Below, one piece after another: positions 14,500 through 17,741 of a stretch of 17,741 nucleotides of DNA. The notes beneath the pieces are model-generated. The model was not told the origin of the DNA. It searched no databases and worked only from the letters and a program-made list of their open reading frames with translations. Each line of letters begins with the position of its first letter. Positions within the stretch are counted from its first letter, which is position 1. This DNA is from SAR324 cluster bacterium (GTDB taxonomy: Bacteria > SAR324 > NAC60-12): positions 1 through 17,741 of the forward strand of contig JAKUUF010000020.1 in the NCBI GenBank assembly GCA_022448705.1, written 5' to 3'. Position numbers and translations under genes: made by a program.

Positions 14500-15504
14500 A
14501 TGGCAAAATTTATGCGCAAATTACTTTTGGTGCAATTTATATTTGCCTTGAGCATGGCCTGCAGTGCGATGGCTGAAGAAGAGGATGCCTACGTTTTCTG
14601 GAAGGACCCGCAAATCGCACAGCTGGAGGAACTAACTTCAAAGCTGGTTGATTCTGTACAAAAAATGCAGTCCAAAATCAGCTCAATCGCAATATCCAGT
14701 ATTTCATTTGGAGACAAACTGCCTAGCAGTTTTCGTAAAGTTGCTACTGCACGATTGCAGCAGTCACTAACCAGTCAGATTAAATTGAAGGTAAGTATTT
14801 GTGAGCCATGCAGTCAGATTCGTACCGACATATCCGGTAGTTTCCTCAAAATCAGCCGAGGTATTGCTGATGATAAATATCGACGTGAAATAGCCAAAGA
14901 ACTGGATGTCAAGGGCTTCCTCGACATTGCACTGTTTACAAGTGAAGAACAACTCTCCATTTCACTAAATGCATATGAAGCTACAAATGGAGAAATTGTC
15001 TATTCTAAAATTATTACAGGCAATCCACCAAAAAGCGGATCATATATTCATGCTTTTTATGGCAAGATGACGGTTCCTATCACTTTCAGTTCAATAACTG
15101 TTGAACATCAGGCAATGGTAATTGGTGCAGAGCAGATGGTTAGGCTGTCAGATGATTGGAGTTTTACAGGGGGAGGGGCAATATTGAGTGATGATAACAC
15201 AAATTTGACAAATGCATACGAAAAGCCTATCACGGGTTTTTTGATTGACGGTACAATCAGTTATGACATTTTCAATTTTGGCGGGGATCAGGTTGCATTT
15301 GGTTTGATTGCAGGATTGGGCATGATGACAGTGACACCATTTAACAATCCAGCTTATTTTAAAACAGGTATTACATTTTCTGTGGCTGAACAGTTAACTC
15401 TTGATTATCACTATCTTGCAATGTTGACAACAAATGAAGATGCAACCGCACCGAGTGCATCAATATTTTCTATTGGGTGGAAATTTAAAGGAATACCATG
15501 GTGA
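14500..15504 (+). CDS. Secreted protein with FlgO/CsgG-like domain and predicted outer-membrane beta-barrel
   Basis: Not recognised as a named gene; 334 residues. It has a signal peptide at 1-25 (probable cleavage in AMA before EEED). A mixed alpha/beta domain at about 60-172 has the pattern of FlgO/CsgG/TolB-N-like domains: IAISSISFGDKLPSSFRKVATARLQQSL, a later AKELDVKGFLDIALF, and ISLNAYEATNGEIVYSK. A CxxC pair, C101 and C104, lies in the middle. Residues 190-334 alternate polar and hydrophobic residues with Gly turns and end in KGIPW, consistent with an outer-membrane barrel of about eight strands ending in an aromatic residue. The next gene overlaps its end by seven bases. A sigma-54 promoter lies upstream. 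An outer-membrane role linked to the following ring-module proteins is inferred, not shown. No Shine-Dalgarno sequence precedes ATG 14500; a second ATG is at codon 5. Confidence 0.8.
   Translation: MAKFMRKLLLVQFIFALSMACSAMAEEEDAYVFWKDPQIAQLEELTSKLVDSVQKMQSKISSIAISSISFGDKLPSSFRKVATARLQQSLTSQIKLKVSICEPCSQIRTDISGSFLKISRGIADDKYRREIAKELDVKGFLDIALFTSEEQLSISLNAYEATNGEIVYSKIITGNPPKSGSYIHAFYGKMTVPITFSSITVEHQAMVIGAEQMVRLSDDWSFTGGGAILSDDNTNLTNAYEKPITGFLIDGTISYDIFNFGGDQVAFGLIAGLGMMTVTPFNNPAYFKTGITFSVAEQLTLDYHYLAMLTTNEDATAPSASIFSIGWKFKGIPW
15487..15493 (+). promoter_or_regulatory. Ribosome binding site of the FliF-like lipoprotein
   Basis: AAAGGAA lies four bases before ATG 15498, inside the end of the preceding gene. 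It supports that start and translational coupling. Confidence 0.5.
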
Positions 15505-16898
15505 AAAATGAAAGATCATCAGTGGTATTCCCAGCACTGAAAAATTCAAGAACTGATTTAAGCATGCGAATAAAATATTACAAACTCAGTAATATTTGTT
15601 CTTATATGTCAATTTTGCTGTTTGGTATTTTGTTTTTTATCACAATAGGCGGCTGTACGACTACCGAGGAAACTGTAGAGGCTGAACCAGAAATTCCGAT
15701 TAAGAAAAAAGGACTTTTTAGGCAGGAAATTGATGGAGGTAAGAATTCAGTATATGTCATTGAAGAGACACAGGGGAATAAACGGATTCTCAGGGTGCTA
15801 CTGCAACGTGGTGACTTGAAATCTAATTTGATTCATCCCATTGACAGTCCAAATTTTGTTATTGCGGTCCCTTTGCAGGATGCTACCAGCAAAATCCTGA
15901 CTTTAAAAACTGCAGCCTTTGAACTAAGCCTCAAACTCAACATAGATCAACTACTTTCCCGATACCTTTCTCCAGAGCGATTTAATGTTTCTGTAATAAT
16001 AAATTGGGATAAGAAACTGCTGCAGGAGGTTCAATTGAAAAACATTCCGCTTGATACTGATTTATCCAAAACCCAAGCAGTGGTAGATGATGAATTGGAT
16101 GAAGAAGCTGGCATTACTGAAAGTGCAAAAAGAGACCATGAATTGAAAGAAGCTCTGAAATCAGTTCAGATAAGTGTTCTGCTGGATAATACATTGCCTG
16201 AAACTCAGGAGCAGTTTTTATTGAAGCTGATTCCGGCACAGGAATTTTTCAATACCGAAAGGGGAGATACTGTAACAGTGGAACGTACATCATTTCCTAA
16301 ACCATTTTCTGACAGTATCGCTCCATATGAAGAACAGATTGTAAGGAGGAAACTTACTGAGTTATTGATGAAATATGTCGCAAAAACAGATTTTGTTGTA
16401 AATGTAAAATTTTCATTGATTGAAAGCAATGAGAAACAAGAGGATTCTCCACCTTCTGCAAGTAATATCAAAATGGAGATAAATTTGCTGCTTGACGATA
16501 CAGTTCTGCCTGAAATTGATGATTTCCTGAAGGAAGCAGTTCCACTTGCAGTAAACTTTGATGAAAGTCGTGGAGATACTCTTGCAATTATTCGGAAGGC
16601 ATTTCCTGAGCGTTCTGCAGACTCTCTTTCACCTGAACAAAGAACAGCTCTTAAAGATTACCGAACCAAAATACTTGAAGCATTCCAGACCGGAGACTAT
16701 GTCTCAGGCTTAGAATGGGCAGCAAAAGGTTTAAGAGTTGCAGTTAAACGCAGTGATAAAATATTTATTCTGAAAATGAAGGGGTCATTGCATTTTCTGC
16801 TTGAGGAAAAAGAAGAGGCTTTGGAAACCTGGGAGCACGTTCAACGTTTGGATCCAGATGATGAAGAAGTACGTCAAATGCTGAACAACCTGGAGTAG
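15498..16898 (+). CDS. Lipoprotein with two FliF/YscJ-like ring-building modules and a TPR-like tail
   Basis: Not recognised as a named gene; 466 residues from ATG 15498. The start overlaps the previous stop and has a ribosome site, but ATG 15564 (codon 23) would give a more normal 30-residue signal. A hydrophobic stretch at 37-50 ends in a lipobox with C53 (TIGGC). A domain repeated twice follows, at about 140-267 and 280-370. Each copy has an alpha/beta half (RYLSPERFNVSVIINW; MKYVAKTDFVVNVKFSL) followed by a half that strongly recalls the C-terminal part of flagellar FliF. That second half reads VQISVLLDNTLP with ERGDTVTVERTSFP in copy 1, and MEINLLLDDTVLP with SRGDTLAIIRKAFP in copy 2. 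Residues 378-466 form a helical TPR-like segment (AFQTGDYVSGLEWAAKGL; EEALETWEHVQRLDPDD). It lacks the FliF membrane helices and is predicted to be periplasmic, tethered by lipid. A ring-forming role is inferred. Confidence 0.8.
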   Translation: MVKNERSSVVFPALKNSRTDLSMRIKYYKLSNICSYMSILLFGILFFITIGGCTTTEETVEAEPEIPIKKKGLFRQEIDGGKNSVYVIEETQGNKRILRVLLQRGDLKSNLIHPIDSPNFVIAVPLQDATSKILTLKTAAFELSLKLNIDQLLSRYLSPERFNVSVIINWDKKLLQEVQLKNIPLDTDLSKTQAVVDDELDEEAGITESAKRDHELKEALKSVQISVLLDNTLPETQEQFLLKLIPAQEFFNTERGDTVTVERTSFPKPFSDSIAPYEEQIVRRKLTELLMKYVAKTDFVVNVKFSLIESNEKQEDSPPSASNIKMEINLLLDDTVLPEIDDFLKEAVPLAVNFDESRGDTLAIIRKAFPERSADSLSPEQRTALKDYRTKILEAFQTGDYVSGLEWAAKGLRVAVKRSDKIFILKMKGSLHFLLEEKEEALETWEHVQRLDPDDEEVRQMLNNLE

Positions 16899-16901
16899 AA
16901 A

Positions 16902-17741
16902 ATGAAGAAAGCCACAAACTGCAGTGAATATTTGTTCCAAAAAGTATTTGGCATCTTTATTTTTCTGACCTTCTATATTTTGACCGGTTTGCATGCGCAA
17001 GATACCGGGGAAGGTAAAATCGGCCAGGATTTGAATAGTGAATCAGAAGATGAGATTTCAGCACAGGATCCTTCTCCGGAAAAAGCTCAAGAAGCAGCAG
17101 AGAAAAAACAATCTCTTGAAGAACTGCTTGCTGTACCTTTTAATCAAATCAAGGAAGAGCAGGCGCTGGAACTTGGTTTTTCGGAAGCAGAATCATCGGA
17201 TAATGTTAGCAAAAGGGACGATGGGGAGGTAAAACTGCCGCCGCCTCCGCAGCAGAGAAAAGTTGAAAGAGATATAGAAAAAAAGTTAGATCAAATTTTA
17301 CGTGAAAAATTGCCTAAGGAATACGTAGGAGTTTCGGTCAGTATTCGTTATATTCTGGAAACTGTCCCTGTAACCAAGCAGGACAAGAAGATTTCAAAAA
17401 TAAAGTTACCAGGATTTGAAAATAATGTTTGGGTTCCAACTCAGACAGAAAAAGTAGTAGGCATTGTTAACCAGGTTCGCCCTTACACAACAATTTTTGC
17501 TGTAGTAAATACACCTGTTTCTTTGTTTAACGTAGAAGTTCTGAGGCAGACTCTTGACGAACGTATAAAGTTTCTGAATTTAACGGGCAGGGATGTTCTG
17601 AAGTTTGTGCATGTTCCATTTACAACACCTGCTAAATCTTTTGTAAAAACACTTCATAATGCCGCGGAACAGCTTACTGAAGCAACTCAAGATGATGCTG
17701 AAATTGATAAAGTCATTAAAGAACATCAAGGATTTGTTTTA
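16902..17741 (+). CDS. Secreted protein with a third ring-building-like module (truncated by window end)
   Basis: Partial: 280 codons are open to the window edge with no stop. ATG 16902 lies three bases after the previous stop. A signal peptide at about 1-32 (KVFGIFIFLTFYILTGLHA, cleavage before QD) is followed by an acidic, low-complexity stretch to about 115 with a short PPPP segment. From about 120 there is a module like those of the preceding lipoprotein. VERDIEKKLDQILREKLP leads into YVGVSVSIRYIL, then TTIFAVVNTPVSLFNVEVL and TGRDVLKFVHVPF, the last resembling the RGD-V-V-PF ending of FliF-type modules. The remaining sequence is helical and charged. It is probably periplasmic and a partner of the upstream lipoprotein. 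The similarity is weaker than for the lipoprotein and was made by eye. Confidence 0.75.
   Translation, partial: MKKATNCSEYLFQKVFGIFIFLTFYILTGLHAQDTGEGKIGQDLNSESEDEISAQDPSPEKAQEAAEKKQSLEELLAVPFNQIKEEQALELGFSEAESSDNVSKRDDGEVKLPPPPQQRKVERDIEKKLDQILREKLPKEYVGVSVSIRYILETVPVTKQDKKISKIKLPGFENNVWVPTQTEKVVGIVNQVRPYTTIFAVVNTPVSLFNVEVLRQTLDERIKFLNLTGRDVLKFVHVPFTTPAKSFVKTLHNAAEQLTEATQDDAEIDKVIKEHQGFVL

Noticed and set aside
1..17741. CRISPR array, tRNA, rRNA, insertion sequence or phage genes
   Set aside because: No direct-repeat array, cloverleaf-like sequence, rRNA stretch, transposase or terminal inverted repeats were seen on either strand.

Overview
This is an AT-rich window from a Gram-negative, flagellated bacterium. 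Evidence for that: two predicted lipoproteins with lipobox cysteines, a lytic transglycosylase, a predicted outer-membrane beta-barrel protein, and a block of flagellar export and switch genes. The MEP isoprenoid gene ispE and ATP-dependent pckA fit a heterotrophic proteobacterial or deltaproteobacterial-grade organism (a SAR324-like or related marine lineage is possible). No rRNA or other decisive marker is present, so this placement is only an impression. Several genes lack an obvious Shine-Dalgarno sequence, and three probably start with TTG.

Layout: (1) 106-1698, pckA, alone. (2) 1978-5348, a compact run of an M24B aminopeptidase P, ispE and a MltD-type lytic transglycosylase lipoprotein; the stop and start codons abut or overlap. 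(3) 5506-9610, a flagellar block fliL, a second fliL-like gene with a signal peptide, fliN, fliO, fliP, fliQ. fliM is missing from its usual place between fliL and fliN, and fliR does not follow fliQ. FliO carries a large secreted N-terminal domain resembling AMIN. (4) 9822-13002, lon and udk. (5) 13014-14387 on the minus strand, a one-pass membrane protein with a STAS-like N-terminus and C-terminal ankyrin repeats. (6) 14500 to the window end, an operon of three secreted proteins: a FlgO/CsgG-like domain joined to a predicted beta-barrel, a lipoprotein with two FliF/YscJ-like ring-building modules plus a TPR-like tail, and a truncated secreted protein with a third such module.

Region 6 is the most unusual part. 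A near-consensus sigma-54 promoter (14404-14419) lies in the divergent intergenic region, and a perfect FNR-type palindrome (14486-14499) abuts the start codon of the first gene. Sigma-54 control is common for flagellar genes, and the repeated ring-building modules resemble those of the flagellar MS ring. My inference is that the operon encodes a cell-envelope ring or collar, perhaps an accessory to the flagellar motor or a separate trans-envelope apparatus. The sequence alone does not prove this.
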